This document shows positions 15,701 to 28,300 of a stretch of DNA of 64,000 nt, piece by piece. A model generated the notes under the pieces. It did no database searches. It was not told where the DNA came from and saw only the letters and a list, made by a program, of their open reading frames with translations. Each line of letters starts with the position of its first letter. Within the stretch, counting starts at the first letter, position 1. The position numbers were made by a program, and so were the translations under genes. This stretch comes from Microglena sp. YARC (taxonomy: Eukaryota; Chlorophyta; Chlorophyceae; Chlamydomonadales; Chlamydomonadaceae). Location of the stretch: the NCBI GenBank assembly GCA_022414725.1, contig CM039464.1, positions 45,232,312-45,296,311 of the forward strand. The letters are read 5' to 3'.

Positions 15701-16128
15701 CACTACTGTACTAGACACACAAGATGTAGCTACCAGAGCAGCACTACTGTACTAGACACACAAGATGTAGCTACCAGAGCAGCACTACTGTACTAGACAC
15801 ACAAGATGTAGCTACCAGAGCAGCACTACTGTACTAGACACACAAGATGTAGCTACCAGAGCAGCACTACTGTACTAGACACACAAGATGTAGCTACCAG
15901 AGCAGCACTACTGTACTAGACACACAAGATGTAGCTACCAGAGCAGCACTACTGTACTAGACACACAAGATGTAGCTACCAGAGCAGCACTACTGTACTA
16001 GACACACAAGATGTAGCTACCAGAGCAGCACTACTGTACTAGACACACAAGATGTAGCTACCAGAGCAGCACTACTGTACTAGACACACAAGATGTAGCT
16101 GCAGCACTACTGTACTAGACACACAAGA
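9701..16128. repeat. 41-bp satellite array, homogeneous part
   Basis: About 150 head-to-tail copies of the 41-bp unit. From about 12730 onward nearly every unit is identical; the array ends in a truncated unit at about 16096-16128. Units have stops in all frames, so it is non-coding. The core resembles the GTAGTGCT/AGCACTAC palindrome of the adjacent 128-bp repeat. Confidence 0.97.
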
Positions 16129-16289
16129 TGACACGAAGAGGTTGCCCAAGCAACGAAACATGGTGCAGGCCAAGGGGGGGGGCAGGAAGACAGATTTTGG
16201 ACCACATCTTGGACACAGAGTTTGATTCAGATAAGAGTTAGAATTGTGGAAGTTTCAGACAAAAGGAGGGGAAAAATAAAGTTGGTGCA

Positions 16290-17093
16290 TGCTATATCTC
16301 CACTGCATTCCTGTGATGTCCCTAGCAAGCGTAGTGCTACCAAATCAGCACTACTCAAGGGTGGGAGTGACAGGTAGGCAAGAGGACATGCAACATGTGT
16401 TTTGGGTGCGTGGGCATCATCTTCTCCATTGCATTGCACTCTTGTGATGTCCCTTTAAAGGGTAGTGCTACCAAAGCAGCACTACGCAAGGGTGGGAGAG
16501 ACCAGTGGGCAAGAAGATATGTAACATTTGCTTTAGCTGCGTGGGCATCATCTTCTCCATTGCATTGCATTCCCTGCATGCCCCTTTCAAGCGTAGTGCT
16601 ACAAAGCAGTACTACGCAAGAGTGGGAGAAACAGGTGGGCAAGAGGACATGTAACATGTTCTTTGGGTGCCTGGGCATCATCTTGTCCATTGCATTCCCT
16701 TCATGCCCCTTTCGAGCGTAGTGCTACAAAGCAGCACTACTCAAGGGTGGGAGTGACAGGTAGGCAAGAGGACATGCAGCATGTGTTTTGGGTGCGTGGG
16801 CATCATCTTCTCAATTGCATTGCACTCTTGTGATGTCCCTTTCAAGCGTAGTGCTACCAAAGCAGCACTACGCAAGGGTGGGAGAGACCGGTGGGCAAGG
16901 GAACATGTAACATTTGCTTTAGCTGCCTGGGCATCATCTTCTCTATTGCATTGCATTCCCTGCATGCCCCTTTCAAGTGTAGTGCTACAAAGCAGCACTA
17001 CGCAAGAGTGGGAGAGACAGGTGGGCAAGAGGACATGTAACATGTTCTTTGGGTGCCTGGGCATCATCTTGTCCATTGCATTCCCTTCATGTC
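16290..17093. repeat. about 128-bp tandem repeat, six units
   Basis: Units recur about every 128 bp (GCAGCACTACGCAAG near 16476, 16606, 16732, 16862, 16991). Alternate units are more alike, giving a higher-order period of about 386 bp. Each carries an 8-bp inverted repeat, GTAGTGCT with AGCACTAC. The 160 bp before it (16129-16289) are unremarkable. A degenerate further unit lies near 17205. Confidence 0.85.
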
Positions 17094-17168
17094 TGCCATG
17101 GTGACTTTCCCCAGCTGCGGCGTACGGGAGGGTCCCCTTAACACCACGCCCCTCCAGGCGTTATCGTT
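17094..17168 (+). repeat. SINE body fragment (family 1)
   Basis: Ends in the family-1 tail ACCACGCCCC...CCAGGCGTTATC and contains GCCATGGTGACTTTCCCC. No tRNA-like head is present. A noisy copy is at about 4432-4510. Confidence 0.6.
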
Positions 17169-17319
17169 TTTTTTTTCCCCCCCTTCATGCCCCTTACAAG
17201 CCTAGGCAAAGCAGAACTACTCAAGGGTGGGAGAGTGTGACCAATATCTTCTGGGTGGAACTTCATACCTCACAGACACGGTCAACCACCAGTTTAAACG
17301 GCATGTGCCGCTTAAAAAA

Positions 17320-17410
17320 ATACTGATAACGCCTGGTAGGGCGTGGTATTAAGGGAGCCCTGTCTTAATGCGGTAGGGAATGGGCTGCTACTTTACCTCG
17401 TCAACCACCA
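17320..17410 (-). repeat. SINE body fragment (family 1)
   Basis: Reverse complement of the family-1 3' body: GATAACGCCTGGTAGGGCGT, then GGGAGCCCTGTCTTA and GGGCTGCTACTTTACCT. A short further piece of the tail sits at about 17700-17733. Confidence 0.6.
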
Positions 17411-17737
17411 CTTTTTTTTAAAGTTGTGAAAGGCATTTCACTCCAGGATGTGGGTCTCCCGGCACAAACCAGCTACACCAAGGATTCAGTTTTAATGGCG
17501 TTGCCACTCCTACAAAAGAGTAGGGGCACTTAGGGTCGGCGGGAGATACCGACCCTCGACCAAACGAACATTCACCACTGAAAAACGGCATGTGCCGCAA
17601 ACTAATCGGAACAAGATATTATATCTTCGTAACCATGGGCACGGTCAACCACCAGTTTAAGCGGCATGTGCCGCTTACTAACAGGAACAAGAAAAAAGTA
17701 ATGATAACGCCTGGTAGGGCGTGGCACTTAGGGAATT

Positions 17738-17820
17738 AAATGGCAACTTAAGCCTAGTCAAACTGCCAGCATCATATGATAACATGATATCATATGATAT
17801 CAAATTGCCGTTCCCTGGTT
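17738..17820 (-). repeat. dispersed palindrome-rich repeat (ATATGATATC type)
   Basis: The reverse complement matches 54338-54410 (GGGAACGGCAAT, then CATATGATATCATATGAT, then GACTAGGC). Noisy copy near 5100-5150. Confidence 0.6.
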
Positions 17821-17845
17821 GTAAGGTGGGGGAAGTCTGGTACTT

Positions 17846-18215
17846 GTACCAGACCCAAGGAGCATTCACCTGACCCTCAACCCTCACCCCCCAGATGTAT
17901 GGAGCGTAGCAGCCTTAAGGAGCGTACCAGACCCAAGGGGCATTCACCTGACCCTCAACCCTCACCCCCCAGATGTAAGGAGCGTAGCAGCCTGAAGGAG
18001 CGTACCAGACCCAAGGAGCATTCACTCGACCCCCAACCCGTTGCGTTCCCTAGTTGCAATGCCCTATGTATTGGTCCCCCCCCCCCACACACCACCACCA
18101 ACCACGTTGCCGCCCACTGCCCCCTACAGCCCTCATTCTCGATAAGCACCCCCTACCACTCGACCCCCAACCCGTTGCGTTCCCTAGTTGCAAGGTGGGG
18201 GAAAGTCTGGTACTT
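17846..18215. repeat. about 80-bp tandem repeat
   Basis: Three or four units containing AGACCCAAGGAGCATTCAC, CCCTCACCCCCCAGATGTA and GGAGCGTAGCAGCC. They are followed by two shorter units with CCAACCCGTTGCGTTCCCTA. No gene is supported. Confidence 0.75.
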
Positions 18216-18866
18216 GTAGTACTCGCTTACTACAGAGAGACTGGTGGGCGAGAGGACCTACGCTTCTGATGCCTCGACTCTCTCTTCCCGATCCAGGATG
18301 GAATGGGGGCTTTGGGCGGCTTGGGCGCCTGGGGTGCAGATAAAACAGCAGATAAAACATCACTTGTCATGTGAAAATAAACAGGTAAAAACGAGGGGGG
18401 GCAGGAATAAAGTGTGCAGACCGCATGTTCGGAAATTGGTTTTTTACACCCCTGACCAGTGACCACCCAACTACTCCCCCCCCCCCCCCCTCTCCCCCCC
18501 CGAGGCTTCATACCAGTATCTGGACACCCAGACAGTATAACGTAGTGAAAGTGGGGTCCATGAGCATCATCCCGTCAAGGCCTGTCCAACCATACAACAA
18601 AAAATAAACAATATTGAGTTTTGACAAAGATATCCAGTTTTGAGTATTTTTACAACTTTCTTGGGTAGCTCAGTAGTCCGCACCCTTGGAGGAGATCACC
18701 CGGGTATGAAAAGGACAGAAGGCGTTATTCATCTATCTATCTATCATTATCATCATTATTATCATGGTTTAATTGACTCAAATTGTATTCTGGAGCCTGA
18801 GGGTCTGATCGGGTGTGGGGGTGGGTGGGGTGATGGTGTGTGGGGAGGAGGTGTGTGTGTGTGTGT

Positions 18867-18914
<48 letters not shown>

Positions 18915-19228
18915 GGGGGGGGCTAGACCCCTGGCTCGACTGTTTTAGGAACCTCGACAGGGACCAGAATTCAGAACGCACATACGAACGCGCGTTTTTC
19001 AGCCTAACTGCTGCTCGTGCAACGCTGGGCGCCAAGGTGTAGGTGACGTCCAAAAGTATTGAGTAGTTGTGCCTTCTGACTTTTGAAATGTATTGAGTAG
19101 ATGTGCCTTCCAGGGCACCCACCAACTACACACTGGGTGTAACTGACTAACGGCTGCAGATTTGTACTTGTCTCGTCGATCCCTTCTCGATGGTGCACTT
19201 AATGTTCAAAATTTCGCTCTGGCAAGCC
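18216..19228. other. gene-free stretch with simple repeats
   Basis: Holds a poly-C tract (about 18476-18490), a GT tract running into poly-G (18849-18922) and otherwise unique-looking sequence. GAACGCACATACGAACGCGC (18974) through TGAGTAGATGTGCCTTCC also occurs left of the gap. No gene recognised. Confidence 0.6.
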
Positions 19229-20036
19229 CCCCCCCCCCCCCCCCCCCCCCTCCATCTCGGCCGCCCGTGGGTGTATCGACATGATTTTTTTGTATCGACT
19301 ATTGCTTGCGGTTCTCTATCCATATCGAACATGAGGTACAAAATATTTTTTCTTGCCCCCCCCTCGGGTAAAACAGATAAAACAACAAATAAAACAACAC
19401 TAGTCACGTGAAAAAAAACAGATAAACAACAGATAAAACAACACTAGTCATGTGAAAACAAACAAATAAACAACAGATAAAACAACACTAGTCGGGAGAA
19501 AACACATGCAAATATAAAATAGTAAAAACCCTTTTTCTGTAACCATATTTGTAGGGGAGGGGGGGAGGAGATTAGCTCTGGTGGCACAAATAGCGTCAAG
19601 TTGTACCCCCCCCCCCCCCCCCCCTCCCCCCGCCCCCCCCATACACACCACACACACACACACCACCACCACACACACTGACACTTACACACTCACACAT
19701 ACACACACTCTCTCACTCACACACACCCACACTCCCTCACTTACACACACCCACACTGGCACACACTCAAAAACACACGCACACATACAAACTCTCTCAC
19801 ACGAAAGCACGAACACGCACACAAACGCTCACACATTCAAACCCACTCACAAACACACAAACACTCACACAAACTTACACAAACACACACTCACATTCAC
19901 ACCCACTCAAACACTCACACAAACGCACACAAAAACGCACAATCACTCCTACTCACAAACACTTTCACACCCGCTCAAAACACACACAAACAGTACCCCC
20001 CCCCTCGCTCAAACACAGTCATACACACACACATAA
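19229..20036. repeat. simple-sequence region: poly-C, AAACAGAT repeats, CA-rich tract
   Basis: Poly-C at 19229-19250. About three copies of a 45-50-bp unit containing AACAACACTAGTCA at 19380-19495. Poly-C at about 19604-19640, then imperfect ACACAC and ACACTCAC repeats to 20036. Proline- and histidine-rich open frames here arise from these repeats. The unfound last exon of the glycosyltransferase could lie here or further left. Confidence 0.8.
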
Positions 20037-20085
20037 TAGCCAGAAAAGGGCACAATAACCACAATAACCAGAAAGGGGCTCTCAC

Positions 20086-20161
20086 CTTGGCAATCTTAAC
20101 TTTCGATTTCACAGTGGCCACATATTGGGTGCCGAAGTAGTTTCCTCTGGTCTCGGGAGAT
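20086..20161 (-). CDS. glycosyltransferase exon 8 (residues 1815-1840), probable
   Basis: Acceptor CTTACAG at 20162; first base completes the Arg codon, then SPETRGNYFGTQYVATVKSK and VKIAK. Donor AAG|GTGAGA at 20085, phase 0. Identified by phase and splice signals plus a nearby decayed copy of its acceptor; I see no family motif in it. Confidence 0.6.
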
Positions 20162-20498
20162 CTGTAAGTGTTGAACAGTGTTCACTTAAACTCTAAGAAG
20201 ATGGTTCAAGGGGTGAGGGTGAGGGTGAGGGGTGGGGGTAGATGGGTGCCAGGGTTTAAACCCTAAACCCTAAACCCTGCCGAAGTAGTGTGCCGAAGTA
20301 GTGTAGTAGCTGTAAGCGTTGAACAGTGTTCAGTTAAAGTTGAAGTATATGGTTGAAGGGGTGAGGGTGAGGGTAAGGGTGTGGGATGGGGGTAGGTGGT
20401 TCAAGGGGTGTTTATTTATTTATTCAAGTTTTTTTTATATATTTATATATTTATTTATGAGGTTGAGGGTGAGGGTGTGGGGGGGTAGATAGTTCAAT

Positions 20499-20531
<33 letters not shown>

Positions 20532-20548
20532 GGGGTAGATGGTTCAAG

Positions 20549-20581
<33 letters not shown>

Positions 20582-20597
20582 GGGTAGATGGTTCAAG

Positions 20598-20630
<33 letters not shown>

Positions 20631-20647
20631 GGGGTAGATGGTTCAAG

Positions 20648-20680
<33 letters not shown>

Positions 20681-20698
20681 GGGTAGATGGTTCAAGGG

Positions 20699-20747
<49 letters not shown>

Positions 20748-20763
20748 GGGTAGATGGTTCAAG

Positions 20764-20796
<33 letters not shown>

Positions 20797-20864
20797 GGGT
20801 AGATGGTTCAAGGGGTGAGGGTGAGGGTGAGGGTGAAGGTGATGGGGGGTAGATGGTTCAAGGG

Positions 20865-20901
<37 letters not shown>

Positions 20902-20918
20902 GGGGTAGATGGTTCAAG

Positions 20919-20951
<33 letters not shown>

Positions 20952-21097
20952 GGGGTAGATGGTTCAAGGGGTGAGGGTGAAGGTGAGGGGGGGGTAGATG
21001 GTTCAAGGGGTGAGGGTGAGGGTGAAGGTGAGGGGGGGTAGATGGTTCAAGGGGTGAGGGTGAGGGTGAAGGTGAGGGGGGGGGTAGATGGTTCAAG

Positions 21098-21130
<33 letters not shown>

Positions 21131-23787
21131 GGGGTAGATGGTTCAAGGGGTGAGGGTGAGGGTGAAGGTGAGGGGGGTTAGATGGTTCAAGGGGTGAGGG
21201 GTGGTGTAGGGGGTTAGATGGTTCAAGGGGCGAGGCTGAGGGTGCGGGTGGGGGGGTAAGCTCATCCGTCAGCGCGCGGTTAAGTTGGGAGCTTTGCCGC
21301 CCCTTGCAAAGGTGAAGGGTGACTACGGTACTTGGGAAACCCAAAGGGGGTGCAGAACTACATTTTGACTACACACAATCCCTAGGCTTGTTCAAAAGTC
21401 TTTGGATTCTTCAAAAAAATAAATCAGGATAGTAACATTCTTCAACCACAAAGTTACTATTAAATGTGAGTGCTTGTGTGATGATTTATTTTATGCACGG
21501 CCCATCATATTGAAGCTTTGACAAGGCAGATGCAAGCAAGTTGGTGATTGTTTCCATTGGGCTAGTCAAGGAACCTGGGTGTTTGGGGCATGCCACAAGT
21601 CCCCTCTATTACACTATGCCCCCTCTCCCCAAATTCCCTGTTGCATGCATGGATGTATATTGAAGTCCAGGCTACATAACATGGTGTGTTACTCTGATGT
21701 TGGTGTGCGCCGTGGGCACACATGCTCACTTGGATGCCTCTAGTCTCTATTTACTAGCACCCTACATGAGCACTGAGGAACTTGCATGGAACACCATCCC
21801 CCAGAGACAGTTCAGATTTGAATGGGTATCTCGTGTGCATGCAACAAGAGTCTAGGATACAAACCATGCCCAAAACACTTGAATCCCACCGTGCTACGAC
21901 ATGCTTACGGGGACTTGAAAGCGGCGAAATACAAAAAGGGCCGAAGCCCCGTGGTATAGATGAAACATAAAAACCTGTCTACAGGACCTGGCTCGGCTCG
22001 GGGGGTTGGGGGGGTATTTTTGACTAGTTCAACCGGACCCATGCGTCGCCATGCAGCGACGGAATGGCGAAGCGTCGCACAAAATAAAAACAGTGAAGAC
22101 TTCATGAGCACTTGTATATGAGTAAATGAGTAAAATGTATCTTCATCCACCTTAGATCCGAAGCCCACCCACCCTGAGCAAGGAATTCAGCCGCTCAAAC
22201 TCTAATGCCAAGATTCTGCCAGTGGCAGCTGGTGAGTAACCCTATACAAATCGCTGTGCCATCAACACTCTAGACACCTACCTACCTACCCACCCATCAA
22301 CACTCTACACACCTACCTACCTACCCACCTACCTACCTACCCACTCACCTACCTACCCAACCACACACCTACCTAACTACCCACCCACCTACCCACCTAC
22401 CTACCCACCTACCTACCTACCCACTCACCTACCTACCTACCCACCCACACACCTACCTAACTACCCACCCACCTACCCACCTACCTACCTACCTACCCAC
22501 TCACCTACCTACTTACCCACCCACACACCTACCTAACTACCCACCCACCTACCTACCCACCTACCTACCTACCCACTCACCTACCTACCTACTCACCCAC
22601 ACACCTACCTAACTACCCACCCACCTACCCACCTACCTACCCACCTACCTACCCACTCACCTACCTACCTACCCACCCACACACCTACCTAACTACCCAC
22701 CCACCTACCCACCCACCCACCTACCCACTCACCTGAGCAAGGCATTCAGCTGCTCAAACTCTTGTGCCAAAATTCTGCCAGTGGCAGCTGGAGAGTAACC
22801 CTATGCAAATCGCTGTGCCACCCACCTACCCACCCACCCACCCACCTACACACTCACCTGAGCAAGGCATTCAGCCGCTCAAACTCTTGTGCCAAGATTC
22901 TGCCGGTGGCAGCTGGAGAGTAGTGATCCACCATTCGCCTCCTTGCAAGCTTTCCCTTCTCTGCTGCATCCCCAGGGTTGTTGAACACATAGCGCATGAC
23001 CTGGCAATATATATGAGATATGTATTCTTATTATTATTATTTATGTATTTTATTTTCACGAGTCTTAGCATCCCCTGGGTTGTTTAACACATAGCGCATG
23101 ACCTGGCAATATATGTAAGAGATACGTCTTATTAGTAAAATAAGTCCTATGCAGTGTCGCAAGCGACGCGGAAAATTGGCGGAGTGTGATGGCAACAGGA
23201 CGAAAGGTGGCAACGATGGAGCTGACCGAAGCGAGTTAGTTACGCGACCGTTGGCTGACGTGTCAGGCTTCAAGTTTTACGTTTTTTGGTCGGACGGACA
23301 AATGGGTAAACATGGGGGCTCCCGCCCCCTTGAAGAGGGGGCTCCGCCAAAAAATCCACGAGTCTTAGCATTTTCAGGGTTGATGAACACATAGCGTATG
23401 ACCTGGCAATATATATGAGAGATATGTATTATTATTATGATTATTCTCCTTATTTATATATTTTATTTTCACGATTTTCTTAGCATCCCCTGGGCTGTTG
23501 AACACATAGCGCATGACCTGGCAATATATATGAGATATGTATTCTTATTCTTATTATTTATGTATTTTATTTTCACGAGTCTTAGCATCCCCTGGGTTGT
23601 TGAGCACATAGCGTATGACCTGACAATTAGACATGTGAGATATGTATTCTTATTCTCATTCTTATTCCTATTGTTATAATAACAGTTATTATGTATGTAT
23701 TTTATTTTCACGAGTCTTAGCATCCCCGAGGTTGTTGAACACATAGCGCAAGACCTGGCAATATGTACAAGATACGAATGATAATAC

Positions 23788-23821
<34 letters not shown>

Positions 23822-25287
23822 TTTATATTTTATTTTCACGAATCTTAGCATACGCAGGGTTGAGCACATGGCGCATGACCTGGGAATGGGTGTACGTGTA
23901 TGTAACAGTACAAATTATGTAAAATACACCAACCCATTTACTAACCTTAAAAATATTAAAATTTGGTTATTTTTTAGTACAAGCATTCCCTTGTCTGCTT
24001 CCTCTTCAGGGTTGGGGATTTGTTTTTCAAACCTGAAAGCAGATTTTTCTAGCTTTTTGGTTTTAGGCCTCCTCCAGATTTTTATAGCTTTTTATAGCTT
24101 TTATAGCTTTTTAGGGCAAACTAAACAAACTTGTTTAAAACATTTTAAAGCGAGAATTTCGAAAAAACGGGGTCAAAAACTAGTGATTGCTATATGTAGC
24201 GGAAAACATCCCTGCTCAGGGTTAGACTATACATAGCGCATGACCTGGCATTGGGTGTTAGGATGATTATACTTTTTGGCGGAGCCCCCTCTTCAAGGGG
24301 GTGGGAGCCCCCAGGGTTACCCATTTGTCCGTCAGTGCGACCGACCGACCTACCAACTGACCGACCGACCGACCATCCGTCTGACCGCGATGAAGCCTGA
24401 TACGTCAACCAACGGTCTCGAAACTAACTCGCTTCCGTTGCCACCTGTCGCTCCGTCAAGATCACTCTTCGCCATTTTTTAGCGTCACAGGCGACGCTGC
24501 ATAGAACTTGTTAGTATGTGTATGCATGCAAATGTTCTCCTTACTATTACTACCTTGGTAAGGACTACTTCATCAAGTGCTCATTTCAGTTTTTGTTTTG
24601 TTTTGCGTACTTGCAAGTATTTCTTTCTCTGCTGTCTCCTCATGTGTGTTTTACACATGACCTGGCAATGGTGCACCGGTTTGGGTTGGGGTTTGGGGAC
24701 CATAAATTCAATTTTCCGTAGCTGATACTCGAGAGCTGATCTTGCTTGAGTTGATCTTGCTCGAGTTTAGGGTTTAGGGTTGATCTTGATTGAGTTGATC
24801 TTGATTGTTCAAGGTTGATCTTAATTGTTCAAGGTTGGGCCAGTCCCTCCAGCCTATTTAGATACCCCTGGACTGCACTATAAACGTTTAAAGAGGTATA
24901 GCGATACACAGCGAGCAGTACAGCATGAGCCTAACAAAGATGAGTGGTTCCTTAGGTGCTTGTGTCAATAAGAACTTTTCTAGTTGCCTGCAGCCCATGG
25001 AGTACCGGCTCACATACTCTTAACAACACAGCATCATGGGGCACCATGCGGCACATTCATCCATGCATCCATACATACACACACATTCATACACACATTC
25101 ATACATACATCCCTGCCCACCCTCTCCCCACCTGCTTCAAATGTTGCACATCTGCATCAGCCCATCGGCCTGCTCGTAGCCACTCGGGTTGATCATCAGG
25201 CACCTGCGGATGGGTGCAAGTTAGTAGGTGTGGTGTGTGGTGTGTGGTGTGTGGTGTGTGGTTTGTTAGTTAAAGCCACTAGAGATA

Positions 25288-25330
<43 letters not shown>

Positions 25331-28300
25331 GTGTCTGTCTGTCTGTAACAGTCAAGGGGTAGGCCAAATATATGCTGCGGGCGCCGGTACACCATGGGCA
25401 GGAGGCAACTAGGAAAGGTCATATCAACGGGAGCACTCCAGGATTCTCTCATTTTTGTAAGGCTCACGTTTCACTGCTCACCGTGTATTGTTCTGCCTAT
25501 TCAAATGTATGATACAGTCCAGGGGGTAGCCAGTGAAGGTAAACAGCTTGCCCACACTCTTTTATCCAACTACGCCTCGCCATTGTGTCGCAGCATGGCG
25601 ACACATGGGTTTGGCTAAACTAGTCAGAAATGCCCGCCTGGGCTCCCCTCCGGCCCCCCTGGGCTCCACGCTCCGCGGGGTTCGGGGAGGAGTGCCTCGC
25701 ACTGGGGTTGCACCGAGTCGCTCAATTTGCGACGCGTTGCACGGAAAGAAACAGAGTGGGCTTGCCCAACCCAATAGGTGAAGTTGATGAGTCAGACAAC
25801 GCTGTTGTCGATACAAATGAGGTTTAGGGTAAAACATAAACAAAAACATGTCTCGCGGAGTTACCCCTGAGTTAAAGCTGGAGGAGGCCTTAAACCAAAA
25901 AGCTAGAAAAAATCCGCTTTCAGGTTTGAAAAACAAATCCCCAACCCTGAAGAGGAAGCAGACAAGGGAATGCTTGTACTAAAAAATAACCAAATTTTAA
26001 TATTTTTAAGGTTAGTAAATGGGTTGGTGTATTTTACATAATTTGTACTGTTACACACACGCACACCCATTCCCAGGTCATGCGCCATGTGCTCAACCCT
26101 GCGTATGCTAAGACTCGTGAAAATAAAATATATCGCTGGAGTCAACGAAAAAAACTTTTTTCTTTTTTCTCTTACCCCTACATCCCTGAAACTACATAAA
26201 ACAATGAAGTGTTATTGTACTTATTTTGGGTACAACGTGCAGGGAACGGCAATTAGTATAAGTGTTTGAAAAACGAATGTTTACTAATATGATTATAGTA
26301 TCACAATAATATTAGTTTCTCAAGTAAATTCGAAATTCTGGTGACATGGCTTGTCCGACTAATATTATATAATATTATCTACTATTATTTATTCACTAAT
26401 ATTATATAATATAGCCGACCCCTAACAATGTATCAATGTCAGCGGTGCCGATAATTTCTCTACAAGATTTCACCCCAGGAAGTGGGACCCAGTACACAAA
26501 ACAGCGCCCACTGAGGGTCCGAAAGGCAAAGAACGTCCTACAAAATAAATAAATAGTACACCTTATTACGAGGCGTGAGGTTGTGGGGGCCAGCCCGTTT
26601 GCTTGCACTGGGGCCAACCGCAAAAGAACATCCTACGGAAAGGAAAAAAGAGAACGCCTGGAGGAGCGCGGTATTATGAGGACCCTCCCGTACGCCGCAG
26701 CTGGGGAAAGTCACCATGGCAGACATAGTAAGTGTCACCCTCCAATCCCCGTTCAGAACGGGATGGCTCTATCGTAGAGTGATACCGGATTGGACGGAAG
26801 CAGGTGCGGGGTCTTATCAGGTTGCTGGTTCGAACACCATCGAGGTCACCTGGGCCCACCCGGAGGGTCGTCGACCGGCATGGTAACTGGACTCTAGGTG
26901 TGATGTAAGCCCGTCCATCGCATACTTACGCGCCGTTTCCCTTAACCCCACGTCCTTAAGTGTCATTGTGACATATCTTGGAAGTTAAGATGTGTTTGTA
27001 TATTTATTTGTGACCCTCCAGACAGTGAAAGCACGTCCTACAGAAGTAGGAGGTTCACGCTGGAAAGGCGGGGCATCCCAGACCACCAGTTGACGGAAAT
27101 CGCCACCCGGATGGGGGACAGTGCAGAGGGGAAAACTGTCCTGTATGATCTCGCCCAGGATTTGTCCGGAACGAGTATGCTGGAAATGAGTTAACATGTT
27201 GGAAAGGCGGGGCATGCCAGATCACCAGTTGATGATAATCGCCACCCAGATGGAGGACAGTGCAGAGGGGAAAACTGTCCTGTAAGATCTCGCCCAGGAT
27301 TTGTCCAGAACAAGTGTACATGTTGGAAATGAGTTAACATGTTGGAAAGGCGGGGCATGCCAGATCACCAGTCGATGAAATTTGCCTCCCAGATGGAGGA
27401 CAGTGCAGAGGGGAAAACTGTCCTGTACGATCTCGCCCAGGATTTGTCCAGAACAAGTATACATGCTGGAAATGAGTTAACATGTTGGAAAGGCGGGGCA
27501 TGCCAGATCACCAGTTGTCGGAAATGACAGGTAAAAGTGGGCAGGACAATCATTTATGTTCCGTTTGATTTTTTGCTTTTGCTGCACCTGGCCAGTTGGT
27601 GACAATGACTGACGTACCAAGATCCGTCTCAGTTGTTATGTCTTTTGTTTTTTGTGGAGCGCATTGAACTGACCTGATACAATATGTAGTTGATAAGGTA
27701 GCCAACACTGTTGTCGACAAATGCAGCAGTGCCAGACCAGTAGGTGACAATGACTGACGTACCAAGATCTTTCTCAGTTGTTTTGTTTGGTATGCTTTCC
27801 CCCTATTTGTTTGTTTTGTATTGAGAGGTGTTTGTGGGGCGCATTGAACTGACCTTTGACAAGATGCAGTTGATAAGGTATCCCACACTGTTGTCCACGA
27901 ATGCAGCAGTGCCAGACCAGTTTTGTTTTGAAGTGTTTGTGGGGCGTATTGAACTGACCTGAGACAAGGCGTAGTTGATAAGGTATCCCACACTGTTGTC
28001 CACGAATGCAGCAGTGCCAGACCAGTTGGTGACAATGACAGGCAGACCCATGGACATGGCCTCCGAAACCGGCATCCCCCAACCCTCGCCACGCGTAGGC
28101 AGTACAAAGGCATCTGACGATTTGAGCAGCCTGACGTAGTCATCGTTTGATATGTGGCTTTGGATGATGTACCTGTGCATATGTAGTTTGAAAATCCTTT
28201 CAACAAATATGACAATAATAAATAATAAATAAATAATTGCAGCACACCAAGGTACTGCACACGTGGCTTTGGATGATGTACCTGCGCATATGAGGGTTGG

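Noticed and set aside
9701..16128. CRISPR array
   Set aside because: Units are directly adjoining 41-bp copies with no unique spacers, in eukaryotic nuclear DNA.
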